Assembly: GCA_026686845.1 (NCBI GenBank)
Contig: JAIVEN010000001.1
Location: forward strand, 34,216,001-34,280,000
DNA from: Adenanthera pavonina
Taxonomy: Eukaryota; Streptophyta; Magnoliopsida; Fabales; Fabaceae
Direction of reading: 5' to 3'
DNA: 64,000 bases
Position 1 is the stretch's first letter. Every line of letters begins with the position of its first letter. Shown here piece after piece: positions 1 to 12,575 of this stretch. Position numbers and translations under genes: made by a program. A model generated the notes under the pieces. The model worked only from the letters and a program-made list of their open reading frames with translations. It was not told where the DNA came from and searched no databases.

Positions 1-747
1 TGTTATTATATTATTAGTTGTAAAAGAACTTTGTCCATTTGAGAGAGATATTGGAAGATAAGATGGGCTGTGGTTGATGAATGTGAGATTTTGATGTTCA
101 GGGACTTTTGGGAGGTATGATAAGTGCCATTGCTCTGCAGACTTTGATGCTCTAATTTGTTCAATTGGAATAAAGAGGTAAAGTAATGCTTCTTCTCAAC
201 TTCTGATCGATTCGATCTCAATGTATAGAATTCCCATAGAAATCTCGATATATCCTATTACTTGTAGGTTCGACAAGCAACTTAGCGCATAAGAACATCG
301 GGAGGCAAGACATAGAAGATGATGGCGCAAACAAGATTGAAGAAGGTCATATTTAAAACTTGTGCATAGCGCCAAGCGTGCAGTGGAATCGAAGGAACAA
401 TAGAGAAGAAAGAAGTGCGGAAAAGAGAAGCTCGAGTAAGTAATCATATTGTATTAGAATTTTTGATTTAAATTCTCATAAAATTTTATGTAAATTCTTG
501 AATTTCAGATGCTACAACATATATTCCTCTTTTGATTCATTTTATTCTACGGTTTTTTCTTGTGTGGCCAAATTAGGGTGTTAATTTTTCAAGCCTCAAT
601 GTCAAGAGGTAACATCTCGAGTAGGGCGCCTTTTGTGAAAAATAAGGAAGTATTTGGTTATATTTGTATGAATGGTAATTAAATTCTAAGAAAAAAAATT
701 GAAAGAAAAAAATTGAAAGATTGTATTAAAGAAAAAAAAGTTGTAAT
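1..747. other. AT-rich intergenic sequence
   Basis: No coding region, RNA gene or transposon end was recognised here. Open frames are short and low in complexity. The right limit is the 8-bp target duplication of the adjacent hAT-like element. Confidence 0.4.
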
Positions 748-1386
748 CAATGTTCCAAAAACCGGACCGGACCGGCCAGTTCAACCAGTCCGACCGGGAA
801 CCGGCCCCTGGTTTGGTCCGGTAATAGATGAAAACCAGATGATTTCGAAATTGGTGGGAACCGGTCAAACCGGTCAAAAACCGGTACAAAACCGGTTTGA
901 ATCGGTTCCTCCTCCTTTTTTTAAATTTTTTTTTTTAAAATTTTTTAAAATAAAATAATATTATTTTTAGTACTAATAAGCATTATTTTTAGTATAAATT
1001 TTTTTCTTTCTATATTATAATATGTTATAAGTATTATTATAATACATAATTATTAATAACGATAAATTTATTTAACAAATAAGATAAAAATAGAATATCA
1101 TTTGATTATTTTGAATTCAAAATATAATTATACATGAATATTAACTTGTTTAGATTTTAATATTAGATTGTAAAACTTAATAATAATATTTTTAATTTTT
1201 CATATATTATTAAATTTACTTTTTATTCTAAAATAAATGTTAATTTTATGATCATGAATAAATATCTTTTATATTTTTTATCTATATTATTAAAAATATA
1301 TTAATTTATTCATAACCGGTTCGACCACTGAACCTTGAACCATTGCCTCATCCGGTTCAATGGCCGGTCTGATTTTTTGAACCTTG
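748..1386. mobile_element. Non-autonomous hAT-like element, 639 bp
   Basis: The left end reads CAATGTTCCAAAAACCGG. The reverse complement of the right end reads CAAGGTTCAAAAAATCAG, followed by ACCGG in both. The flanking 8-mers are GTTGTAAT (740-747) and GTTGTAAC (1387-1394), one mismatch apart, which is the 8-bp TSD expected of hAT elements. Both subterminal zones carry repeated CCGGT/ACCGG motifs (about 762-905 and 1315-1370), as is common in hAT ends. The middle (about 905-1310) is nearly pure A/T. No transposase is encoded, so this is a deletion derivative or MITE. The open frame through the ACCGG repeats is a by-product of the repeats. Confidence 0.75.
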
Positions 1387-1394
1387 GTTGTAAC

Positions 1395-2989
1395 ATTATT
1401 GGTAAATTCTATTTTGGGCCTTCTTGTCTGATTGGGCTCAGCCTACTATGTGGCATAATCAGTCTTCTATCTATTATTTTCTTATACCTATTTTCTATCT
1501 ATCTATCTATTATATCTACTCCCCCTATTTTTTAATATAAAAGATAAAAGACAAAATTACATATACTAACAAAAGAAATAAATTTGTTTGAAATATAAAA
1601 TAGTTTAAAAAATGTCTTCATTAAATACTATCTTAATTAGAATTTTTTTTAAAAAAATTATTAAATATATAAGACAAATTCTCTATATCCTTATATTTTA
1701 AAATATGAAAACTCTCATAATTATCTATTATAAAGTCATGAATAGTATGAGCTTTTGCTGTGAGCTATGTGTGAATGTCATTTATTCATTTTTTTTTATT
1801 GGTTGGAAAGCATTTTTGTGTATTTATTGTTTTCATTTTGGGGTCTATATCAACACTTTAGCTCCTTGCTTGGGCTTAGTGCAGTTAAATTTCTTCCTTT
1901 GATTTTGAGATGTGTTCAATTTCTATTGGGTTATGTTTCTTTGTGGGCTCCAAGTCTTCTACTTTTTCATGGCTTCCCCAATTTGGTCTTATCTATTGCG
2001 ACTGTGGACCCACGTGTTTATGAGAAGAAATGGGAAAGATAAGTATTGGTTTTTTTTTTTTAAAGCTAGAAAGATAAGCATTGGTAAGAAGCAAAAATTT
2101 ATGCATAAAGATTAAATAAAAAATTAGATAAGTAATAATTTGAAAATTTTGTTTCTTTTGGTATGTGCCAAATAAAAGTTTCTTTGATTAGACATATTTA
2201 AGAAAAGTCAGTTGCTAGATTTTAAAAGAAAAACATATATTTTTGCAACAAAAAAAATGTGAAAAAACATATATAACAAACGAATACTTGAGTAGGGTAT
2301 CAATAAAATGTGAAAAATAAATTGTGTCGAATGTTGAATTATGTTAATTGTTAAATATGAAATGCAAATAATCTGATTTTTTTAACTTTAACTTTTTAAT
2401 ATATTCTAAAATTTTGAATCTCTAAATCAATGAAAAAATATTTTTTATCTATATTCTCACACCTTTCCACCCCATTGTCTCTCTTTTACATTACTTGAAA
2501 TCAATATCAATCAATATATATATATAATTTTGGATGGAAGCAAAGAGTTGATGACTGCTCATTTTAATTTTAACTGGTCTAGTCGGAATTGGGTTGGATG
2601 GTCCATTTGTAACTAGTTTTGTATAATAGGGGGACTTTTCCGTTTAAAGATTCAAATTGTGCTAGATTTTTCTTTTTTGGGAGAAAGACAATTTGGGATT
2701 TTTATAAAAAAATATTTATAAGTGAATAGTGCCAGTTGAAAATTTAGTTGATTCGAGTTGAGAATTTTTAAAATTAGTATTGATTGGGGAATATTTTCAT
2801 ATGTGGATCCTAAAATGTTTTTCTCCTTTTTTTTCCCAATTGGTTGTTGTTAGATGGTTGATAATTGAAAAACCAGTGGCATTATTCTCGCTCAGGTGTA
2901 ATTGGATTGCACAATTTGGAAATCACTTCCCTCTCCCTTCACTTTTTTCCTCATCATTCTTCACTTTATTAGATGGGAAAAACACAAAC
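1395..2989. other. AT-rich intergenic sequence
   Basis: Long A/T tracts and short open frames without recognisable domains. A (TA)n run lies near 2515-2525. I see no gene, structural RNA or clear transposon boundary. Confidence 0.4.
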
Positions 2990-3264
2990 AAGGACCCTCT
3001 AAAACAAATATCTCCAAAATGGGATCCCTAATTTTACTAATACCCAAAAAGGATTTAGGTCCTTAGTAGCAAAAAATAAATTGAGTGGACCAAAATACCC
3101 TTCTTGGTATTTTGAAGTTCAATATTAAGGTACTTAACCTTTATATGAGATATGAGATATTTTTTTACAAACTTGAAATTCAAATGTCACTTAGTATAAA
3201 TGAATTTTGAAGTTCAATGTTAAGGTACTTAACCTTCTATCTCTACAAAACTTGTTTGTTGAAC

Positions 3265-3939
3265 TCCAAAATTTGAATTTTGATGTGTTAAACGCATTTA
3301 ATGTGGTTGGTGAGCGGCTATCTTTGTAGAGTAATCATTATTTAATATCTCTAACGGTTAGATCTTATATCTAATGACTAGTTAAATCATAAATATATAA
3401 ATAGAACTTTATTTGAAATTGTGGATAACACATTTAAGTCTAATATTGTTAAAACTTTGTTGAAATTCTATGTTAAAACGTTTCACCTATACACATCATT
3501 TATTACTCTTCAACTGTTATATCTACTCTATTTAAGAAAGTATTCATTTTTGTAATAAATCGTTTCTTCATCTAAAATAAAGATTCTTTATGAGTGGATT
3601 TACAAAGGGATAAAGAGAATCACTAGTAAGAGTGATTGAAAGATTTTCTATGTTCTTAAAATAGAACACAAGTATTGTACTATGGCATTGTAAGAAGCCC
3701 ACTGAATTCTTGCTGATTGTGGAAAATCTGAAATAGTGTCTTGAGGATTGGACGTAAGTCAAGTGAATTAAACCAAACCAAAATAAATTATTGAGTCTTC
3801 TCTTCCCTTATCTCTTATATTCAATTTTCATTATACTCTGTTTTTCTGTAAATTTTTGCTTTCACTGTTATATTATATTTTTCTAGAAAAATTTCATACT
3901 TCCCAATTCACTTGGAAAGCCAGCATTCCTTGCACAACA
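3265..3939 (+). repeat. Degraded Sirevirus-type LTR (3' part)
   Basis: This stretch matches the 3' third of the 5' LTR at 52280-52962 in order: the motif AAATTTGAATTT, a block around TTTAATGTGGTTGGT, a TATA-like run near 3394, the conserved segment with 'ggcattg..agaagccc', and a terminus near CACAACA. It is strongly diverged and lacks most of U3. It sits inside the left arm of the palindromic element, so it inserted later. A short direct repeat (about 3112-3138 and 3210-3236) lies just upstream and may belong to it. No internal retrotransposon sequence follows, so it is a solo or truncated LTR. The left boundary is uncertain. Confidence 0.65.
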
Positions 3940-4032
3940 ATTTGGTTAGAGCTTTAATGACCGGCGACGTGACTAGAGCTCTGGTGATCGGAAATGTCAC
4001 TGACGCCAGTATAATCACTGGCATTAAGTTTG

Positions 4033-4770
4033 ATAAAATTGAGATTGTTGAAATCAGTTATAGTGAGTTAGAAATTATAACTTTCTCACTTGAAAATTTC
4101 TTTGACCCCACTTGGAAATTTTTTTCAAGATTACCTTTTGCAATAAAATTGAGAGTGTTGAAATTAATTATAATGAGTTGGAAATTATGATTTCTCACTT
4201 GGAAATTTTGTTGATTCAACTTAGAAATTTTTTTCAAGATTGCCTTTTAAAGTAAAATTGAAAGTGTTGAAATCAGTTATAGTAAGTTGGAATTTATAAG
4301 TTTCTTACTTGGAAATTTTGTTAATTTAACTTGAAAATTTTTTTCAAGATTGCTTTATGAAATAAAATTGAGTATTGAAATTAGTTATAGTGAGTTGAAA
4401 ATTATGAGTTTCTCACTTGGAAATTTCGTTAATTTAACTTGGAAATTTTTTAAGATTACCTTCTAATATAAAATTAAGAGTGTTGAAATTAATTATAGTG
4501 AATTAGAAATTATGAGTTTCTCACTTAAAAATTTTGTTGATTCAACTTGGAAATTTTTCAAAAGGCATCTTGAAAATAATTTCTAAGTTGAAGTAACGAA
4601 ATTTTCAAGTAAGAAACTCAAAATTTCTAACTCACTATAATTGATTTCAATATTCTCAGTTTTATTTCAGAAGGCAATCTTAAAAAATTTCCAAGTGAGA
4701 TTAATAAAATTTTCAAGTGAGAAACTCATAATTTCCAACTCACTATAACTGATTTAAATACTATCAATTT
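4033..4770. repeat. ~108-bp tandem repeats, five forward and two inverted
   Basis: A unit beginning near AAAATTGAGAGTGTTGAAAT and containing 'tatagtgagtt..gaaattat..tctcacttggaaatttt' recurs at about 4033, 4143, 4253, 4363 and 4471. From about 4563 the same unit appears twice in reverse orientation. The inverted copies form the right arm of the palindromic element, so the arms differ in repeat number (five against two). Confidence 0.75.
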
Positions 4771-4988
4771 TTTCAAACTTAATGCTAGTAACTGTACCGA
4801 CACCGGTGACATTTCCAATCACTGGAGCTCCAACCATGTCACTGGTCACCGAAGCTTTGACCATGTTGCTGGCAATGATAAGGGAGGGAGGGAGAAGGGT
4901 ATTTTGGTCCACTCTATTTTATTTTCCTTTTTGGGGATTAGCAAAATTATAGATCCCACTTTGGAAATATTTGTCTTGGGGAGTCCTT

Positions 4989-7373
4989 ATTCGTCTTATT
5001 AGTCCCCATGTTCACACATCTTCTCTATTCTCATTTCCCTTAGTCTTCTTCCCTATTTTAGCCCCATACCCATTCTACATCCTCTCTTTCTTTCCACAGT
5101 CACCAAAGTACTTATCTATTTGATTCTCTCCTCTTTCTTTTGTTGATCTCATTACTATTGATGACTGATTCCCATATGTGTTAGTACGACTCCGGAAGTT
5201 GGAAGCAGCAGCAGCCAAGCTAGTTGTAAATGCAAGCTCTGATTGTGTGATTTGGAACATGGCGATTACACTAGTGTCACCACTAAGTTTGCCATCGCTG
5301 TCAATGAAGATAATGGTGCTAGCAATAGAGAAGGACAAGGGATGGTAGATGGATCTGAGCCTGTAGCAGCAACAATGCCATCAAGTAAACCAGTGATTCA
5401 ATATTTGATGGAGGAAGTGTTTTATCTTCGATTAAGATGCGTGTCTCTCTCAACTCTTATTTTGATTATATGTTAGATCTAAGCTATTCATAATGAAGAT
5501 ATGCTGGGGAAATGATCATTCAAGATTGTGTATGGCTCCGTGAATTATCTTCATTTAGTGCTCATTATAATAGATATTAAAGTTAGCAATGTTTTAAAGT
5601 GAATGACCTTTCTTGAATTAAATTTACCTTTATTTTTTATTATTATAGATAAACGGTATTTGATGATGTTGAAGGGATAGAAGTTTCCTATAACCAAGTG
5701 AATTTGAGAATGTTTTGTTGTCTCCACAACAATTGGAAAGGTAATATGTTGGGATTTGGGGTCACAAGCATAGCCAACAATAAAATTTTTCATACCCAAA
5801 TCCCTCCAAGGATCCGTCGGCATCATTTAAATTGAGTACAAGTGGAAGATTTATACCTTACTTTGTAAAGTTACGACTTTTATTGAGTGCATCTCACAAA
5901 CATAGCTATACTGAATCACAAGTGGACAACTCTTCCAACACCCACCCTCTACGGTATTCACACGAATAAGATGAAACATGAACGGTGTGCTAGCATCTTG
6001 ATCACAATCGTCTTCACGATCTCGTCCTCAAATAGTTCACACGACTTTCGTGTGATGAAGATTGCCTTTTAATTTATTGAAAAAGGAATTTAATCTCTCT
6101 CTCACTCTCTTTATATGGTGTGAAGTACAATAGAAGAAGAGAAGAGAACTATATATCTTGGAGAGCCCTAGACTTCTCTTTATATAGAGAAGGATTGACT
6201 TATTTTCTAAGCCAGAATAATAGTTAATTTAAATATATTATTTAAATTAATATATCTAGTATCTTCTCATGTAACTTAGGATAATATATTTTGAACTAAA
6301 TCTCATTTCATTCAAACATATTATTTAAGTCAAATTATCCACTAACTTAAATTTAAACAAATATAGTTAAAAATAAATCTTTTTTAATTTAAACATACAT
6401 TTTTAAATTATCCATTAATTTAAATAAATATATTTTGAATTAAATCATATTTAATTCAAACATATATCATTTAAATTAATTCCAAGATTTGATCAAATTT
6501 AGCATTTAAGTTTAGTTAAACATTATCTTCATTTACTTCTAATAAATTATTTAAATTAAATGAAAAATGAAATTAATATATATAAGTTAATTCATAATCA
6601 ATATAATATGATATTAATTTCTTCTGCCACCTCTTAAGAGAGAGATAAACTATTCCATTTTTTAGCAAAATAATTATCCTCCTAGTTAAATTAGGAATGT
6701 TCTAGAATATTACATATTCCAAATAAGAAATATATTCTATAATATAGAAAGAGATGCAGCAAAAGGCCATTTCCAAATGCAATGAACTTGGATATTATAG
6801 TTCATGTTATGCCCATTCTTGTATGTGACTTTGTAGGTTCATATGATGTTAGTAGTAAGCTCAAAATTTCTTCCACGCTCATAAATCATAAGATGCTTTT
6901 AGCAAGGCATTATGACTGCTCAAATCATATGAAGATCAGTGATCCGATATAGCCTATCTTATAGTATGTGTCATGTTCCTTTCGCTACATGATATCTGGG
7001 TTAAAATGAGACATGGAGCTATTATCCTCATATTGCTTAACCGTGCTTTCACAATCCTGAGTTTGACTGACTTATACAAGTGGAACAACTTCCTTTTGAG
7101 TATGGCTACACATTTCTCAATCTCACTCCATCGTAGGGCTTATAGATATCTCTCTTATATTAAGAGAGACAAATTCCATTGATTACTCAACTTCCACCAC
7201 ATGGATCCCACTGCATGTGAACATAACCTGCATCATCACATGGTTAAAGAGTGACTTCTAATCATATCAAGACACAATGTTTTTCATGTAGAAACCTATG
7301 GTAATCTTAGGTCTGAGGGCTAAGTGACAGAGCTATAAGTGAGATATGCTTATGACCTTATCCATGTAACTAC
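4989..7373. other. AT-rich intergenic sequence, possible degraded LTR element
   Basis: No domain-bearing frame was recognised. An open frame of 77 codons at 5243-5476 has no recognisable motif. Around 6080-6200 the minus strand shows a TATATAAAG-like box next to a CT-rich leader. The text from 6770 to 7370 has even base composition unlike the flanking A/T tracts, which suggests old LTR or untranslated retroelement sequence. I cannot define its ends. Confidence 0.3.
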
Positions 7374-9039
7374 TATTAGTTAGGCTGGCTTCTCAAGAGG
7401 GCGGGTGAATTGGGAAGCTTGAAAATTTTCTGTAAAATATCAAGAAGGTGAAGAAAGCAATGTATGATGGTAAAACAGAGTACATATAAATAAACTGTGA
7501 AGATAACAGTAAAGAGAAGAAGACTCAAAAATTTATCCTGGTTCGGTCTATCCACTTGACCTGCGTCCAGTCCCCATGTCACCACTTGAGATTTTTCTAC
7601 TATTTAGCAAGAATTCAGTGGGCTTCTTGCAAATGCCTCAGTACAAAGATATTGCTCTGTTTCTAGAGCTTCACTCAATCACTCTACGCACTCTTACAAA
7701 GTGCTTCCCAATCCCTTGTCATATCCCCTCACAAGAAAATCTATCTTCCATATGAAGATAAGATTGTTTACAAGGATTAAACTCTCTTAAAGAGAGTAAA
7801 TATGAAAGTTGGAGTATAAAATATTGAAGTGAGAGAGTAAGAGACTTTGAGTAGATGATTTGATAGAGTTTCAGTATATACAATGTTAGAATCATTACCC
7901 ACAACTTTAAATGATGTTATATTTATAGATTTAGGTCTCAAATATTTGTTAGAGACAAAATCTATCCGTTGGAGAAGTTATCCAACAGTTACTCTGAAAA
8001 ACTATCCGTTAACCAACCACATTTAATGCTTTTGACATACTGAAATTCGAATTTTGGTTGGTCAATAGACGAATTTCGAAGAAACCGAAGGTTAACAGCT
8101 TCAACATTAAACGCCTGAAGTTCGTCTGTCATGAAATGAAATTTGAATTTTGATATTTGGAAAATGTTTTTATGTTGTGACATATGAATTTTCAAGCAGA
8201 AAATTTTTTCGTTAAGTGTGAATAGTATTTTCAATTTGCTACAGTACCTTCAAAATTCGAATTTTGGAACCTCAAAATTCGTCTATCCGTAGTTGGGGTC
8301 TATAAGGCACAGTAGTTCATTTACTTCGAAATTCGAATTTCAAAGGGCAAAGTTCGTCTGTCAGAGAGACCTCCTTTTAGACTTACTTCAAAATTTGAAT
8401 TTATAAATACTGTCATTCGTATGTCAACATATTATTGTAACAGATTCACAAGCTTAGCTTCCAAAATTCAAATTTTCATGTTCAAAGTTCGTCTGTCAAT
8501 GAGCAATTTTGAAACCCAATCTTAACTTGGTTTCAGATGAACTTTTACACAATTTCAGATGAATTTCTTTAGTTTTCATAAGTTTCATTTTCTCTGAAAT
8601 TCAAATTTTCACAACCCAAAGTTCGTCTGTTGCTTAAAGCTCCTTTCAGACACTGATCAAAATTCAAATTTTTCCAAGTCAATATTCGTTTGGCAGAGAA
8701 ACATCTCCTCAGACTTATTCAGTTTTAATACAAAATTTGAATTTCCAATGCCAAAGTTTGAATTTCCAAGATGACAATTCAATATAAATCTTTCAAACTT
8801 CGTTTGTTGGTGGGTGTTTTTTAAATATTCCATGATTTAACATAGAATCAAAGTTCTCAAATATCTTTTCGCCAAATCAAAGTCTTTTACTCAAATTAAA
8901 ACACAACTAAACATCCTACATCTATTCTTGCACAGATTTCTCCAGAATTTCTTCACTTGAAACCTTTTGGGTATCTTTGATATCTTTATTCCAAGCTCTT
9001 GAGGGTTGGTTTGGAATCATCAAAACTCTGGATTCAACA
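7374..9039 (-). repeat. Sirevirus-type 3' LTR of copy A
   Basis: In minus-strand reading this 1,666-bp LTR begins TGTTGAATCC at 9039 and ends ..TAACTAATA at 7374; the usual TG..CA end is mutated (CA to TA). It is homologous along its length to the LTRs at 51101-52962 and 61314-63173. It carries a TATAAATAT box (7919-7927, minus strand) and many AAATTCGAATTT-type palindromes paired with ACAGACGAA motifs. The polypurine tract abuts it at 9040-9053, which identifies it as a 3' LTR. No matching 5' LTR is present, because copy A is cut at 13628, so no TSD can be tested. Confidence 0.85.
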
Positions 9040-9053
9040 TTCTCCCCCTTTTT
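9040..9053 (-). other. Polypurine tract of copy A
   Basis: Minus-strand AAAAAGGGGGAGAA directly adjoins the 3' LTR. This is the position and composition of the primer for plus-strand DNA synthesis in LTR retrotransposons. It is identical to the tract at 61300-61313. Confidence 0.85.
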
Positions 9054-9360
9054 GATAATAACAAAATAACTTACAAACTGGATTAGTACTTGGGTTTGCT
9101 TTAACAAGCTCCCCCTCAACATATGCATTATATTTCAAAAGATAACATATATATAGTAGATCATGTGAAGAGATTCAAAGAATAATCAGAACAGATCATT
9201 GCAACCAAGGAATTCTTTCATGTTAGCAATTATTGCTTTACAGAAATCAATTTAAGCAAAGTTCTTTGAAATACATAAATCAAATACAAAACACAAACAA
9301 TCATAACAACCATTTGAGACACAATGCAGCACTACAAGAGGACTCAAGCCTAAATTCTAA

Positions 9361-11553
9361 TCACTTCTTCTTTTGCTTGGTCTTCTTGCTGTAAGTCTTT
9401 CCAGATGGCTCAACAGCAGATTTTCTAGTTTGTTTACTCTTCTCCCCCTTTTTGGCATCATCAGGAAGGTGAACAAAATCAATCGGAGGAGGGATCTGAG
9501 AAATTGGAATAGCTTTGAGGGGCACAGGATCAAAAGGGAGATCCGGTTCAACAGAGGGAGGATGCTTAGAAAGCTCGAGACTTGGATCTTCATAATCAGA
9601 GACCTCAAGCAGCTCTTGCATTTTCTGCCTGGAAAGAGCCAATTGAGCTCTCTGTTCTTCTGAAAGACCATATGCAGTGAGAGGTGAAGGATCAGGGTCA
9701 TCAGAACAAAACATTTCTTCAAGCCTTCTCCTCTGAGCTTGCAACAGAGCATTGTGAGCAATGACTTCCAGATCAACAAAAGGCATAATGCTCCTTTCCT
9801 CATTTAGGTCAGTCTGCAGGAATGGTGACGCAGAGATGGCTGCCACTAGTCTTTCAACTTGCTCAAATTCTTGAGTGGAAAGAATTGAATCCTGAGCATC
9901 TTCTGGAATGGGCTCATGAGGGCCAGTTTCCTGAGGTCCTTCGTCCTCCAAGCCACAATCCAAGGGAGGACCAGGACTTGGATTCCTCATTGCACCAGCA
10001 GCCTCAGTGTCATCCAGAGCATCATCAAGCTCAGAAGAGGCTTGCTCAAATGGACTTGGGGGCTCAGGAGTTGGAGACTGAACAGTCTCAGAGAACCCTA
10101 GCTGAGGTAGAACTGATGTGGCAGGAATTGCACTCCGAATGTCTTCATACACATCAGCAACCACTTTCATATTCTTGGCCAACTAGTGAATCTGATCTTG
10201 CAGATGAGCAAATTTGGCATTTTGCTCATCCCTGATGCTAAGTATGAGTGTAGACAAGATGTCATACAACTCAGTGATCTTGGTTGGCCTGGCATGAGAG
10301 GAGGGAGTAGATGGAATGTGAGTAGGCTTGGATGGAGATGGGACAGGCAGAGAAGGCTGTGGTGTAGGTCTGGCAGGAGCCTTAGAGGTACCTTCTTACT
10401 GTTGGGAGGCACTTTCAACAAAGAAAATATCTTCAGATTTTCCTGCTCCCTTCCCAATCCATCTTCATTCATTTCTCTCAATCCCTATTGTTTGAAGTTC
10501 GTCCTCCTTGAAGATCTCAATGGGTTTTCCTTTCCCCTTCACAAGATGTTGAATTCTAGCATATTGCAAAATTCTGGAAATTATTGCTGCATAGGGGAGT
10601 GTGGAATCCTTCCTCTGATCTCTTGTCTTGATCATGCGTTGAAGTATGATATGTCCCATGTTAATGAGCTTTCCATGCATGATTGTTGCCATCACATGTG
10701 CCTCCGCCCTTGTGATCAGGTTGAAGCTGCCTCTTTTGTTGAATATGATCCTAGACACTATGTAGTGCAGGATCCTCACTTGAGCACTGAGGTCTGTAGG
10801 CTTCAGCAAGTTTATGGTTGGCCTATTCTCCTTTCTTCTGAACAAAGTGTTCAGGATTGTGCTCTCCTTGTAGTTCAGAAAGGGGCCACCTTCTTCATCA
10901 GCAGTATCTGCCTTATCCATGTATCCAGAGGCAGTGATGTCAATCTTGAGGCCATCTTGACCTGGAATTTCCAGCACTTCATTGAGAGCCTCATCTGTGA
11001 GCCAGATGGTCCTTGATCTCAAATTGACCTCTCACTTCTTCTTCTTGCTGTTGTACTTTAGGGAGGCATACCATGTCTTTACCACTTCATCATCATACCT
11101 CTCCAATATCTCTAACAGATTCTTATATCTTAGCATCCATATTCCAGCATCAACACTGTTAGAGACCAAGAATTCTTCCAAGTTCACACAATGAGGTTTG
11201 ATTACCTTTTTATTGACAAACTTGGTCGAGTATTCTTCCTAAGTCTGTGGAGTGCTCCATAGTGGCAGTGTAGTGAGTTGATATTCTCCAGATTCAGTAC
11301 TAGAGGAAGAAGTAGAAGTAACAGCAACAACAACAAGAGCAGGGACCGAAGGCTCTGCTTTCTTTGGAGAGGATGGTCCTACTTTCTTTGATTCAGCCTT
11401 TAGTGTGATTTTCTGTCATTTGGAGGGAGTTGCCTTGCTTGATTCGGTCTTTCTTTTCAGTTTTTTGCCCTCCTTTGAAGCATATTGTGACTTGACCGTC
11501 CTCTTTGGTTGTGCCTCTCCTTTTCCAGCTTCAGGATTCTTTACTCTTGCCAT
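9361..11553 (-). pseudogene. Sirevirus additional 3' ORF (aORF), copy A, broken
   Basis: The ATG is at 11553 and the stop at 9361, between RNase H and the 3' LTR. The product resembles that of the aORF at 58940-61008. It has a lysine-rich N terminus, then a conserved block of about 250 residues containing LRSRTIWLTDEALNEVLE and SFNLITRAEAHVMA, then a proline/acidic region, the segment AHNALLQAQRRRLEEMF and a lysine-rich C terminus. From memory, the conserved block resembles what is annotated in plants as a putative transposon protein domain (PF20167). No hydrophobic membrane segment is visible. The frame is interrupted, for example by a Trp-to-stop change near 11029, Gln-to-stop changes near 11240, 10398 and 10184, and frame changes near 10465. 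Function is unknown; it occupies the position of the env-like gene of SIRE elements. Confidence 0.8.
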
Positions 11554-12575
11554 TTCTGTGGAAGAATGATTTAGAATGAAGCAGAGATTGGGTTTATAGG
11601 ATGCGAAAAGAAGTTCAAATGGTGGGAAATGAAGATTTTCGGTCAGAATTTAAGAGTATTGATGAGAGAATTTGAATAGACTCAGTGAGGAAAAGAGTAG
11701 GGTTGCATCTGTTCAGTTGAAAACCGTCAGTTTCAACATGAGTAACTGCCTGACAGATGAATTTTGAGGAGTCAAAATTCGAACTTCAAGCAGTTAACAG
11801 TTAAACTATTCAGCAAAGCTTACTGACAGATGAATTTTCTTCAGAAAGTTCGTCTGACAGTGGCTTGGTTCAAGCAACACAAGATAAACAGATGAACTTT
11901 TATTAAACAAAGTTAGAATTTTGAAGAGAAAATACCAAGCAGCAATCAAATCAGCAACTAACAGATTATGCATATTATTAAACTCCATCTTTCAAGGATT
12001 CAACATTAAGAGCATGTTTCAAAAGACGAATTTTAAATCAGAAATTCGAATTTCTTTACTTTGTAAAGGTTTTCCAACATTCGTGTGTTAAGAAATAATC
12101 ATTTGTATAATCATCATGTTGGACAAACATAACTTTGAAATTTTTACTTTTGAAAATTTGAACTTTCAAGGTCCAACAGACGAATTTCGAGGCATCATCG
12201 AGAACTATTCAAATGTGTAACAGGCTGAAGTTCATCTGTTGGGCATCCAAATTTGAATGTTGACCAAGCTAACTTGTTCAAAAACACAGTTTATTAAGGA
12301 AATTCATCTAACACACATTTAAGATATGAATTTCAACTTTAAAAACTTACAGAATGGATCCAGAAACTCAGAATTCTTGCCATTTTCTTCACTTTTTGAT
12401 TGTTCCATTCTGGAGTGCTCCATTTTTCAAATTTATTTCCATTGAATCTCATGAGGAGCACCTGCAGCTTAAAGTAAATTCACTCCGATGCTAAAGTCAG
12501 AATTAATTTAGTGTTGGAAAATCTAAAAACAGAATTGCACACGGATCAACTTATAGTTCATTGGGATTTACATAC
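11554..12575 (-). repeat. pol-aORF spacer of copy A with LTR-like motif clusters
   Basis: About 1 kb of non-coding sequence with repeated AAATTCGAATTT-type palindromes and CAGACGAATTTT motifs, the same motif pair that crowds the LTRs. It is homologous to the spacers at 15856-16792 and 57958-58939. It contains no open frame of note. Confidence 0.7.

Larger units (their letters stand above)
2990..4988. mobile_element. Palindromic element with long terminal inverted repeats (possible Mutator-like)
   Basis: Positions 2990-3103 and the reverse complement of 4894-4988 are imperfect inverted repeats of about 100 bp, both containing GAGTGGACCAAAATACCC. The inverted homology resumes inside: 3943-4047 pairs with about 4768-4873, and the ~108-bp repeats after 4033 pair with about 4563-4770. 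The left arm is interrupted by an LTR remnant (about 3104-3939). Without that insertion the element would be a 1.1- to 1.2-kb near-complete palindrome. Long TIRs and internal symmetry suggest a Mutator-like non-autonomous element, but I found no convincing 9-bp TSD, so the superfamily is open. No coding sequence is present. Confidence 0.6.

Noticed and set aside
713..958. 81-codon frame rich in Gly, Pro and Val
   Set aside because: It is the translation of ACCGG repeats in the hAT-like element; there is no domain, and the composition follows the repeat.
3941..3952. Possible PBS (TTTGGTTAGAGC) after the LTR remnant
   Set aside because: The same text aligns with the right arm of the palindromic element (complement of 4860-4873), so it belongs to that element and not to a tRNA-binding site.
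5243..5476. 77-codon frame as a possible gene
   Set aside because: No recognisable motif, no promoter-like context, and overlapping open frames on the other strand.
9822..10235. 137-codon plus-strand frame opposite aORF A
   Set aside because: Antisense shadow of the aORF; similar shadows exist opposite copy B and the full-length aORF.
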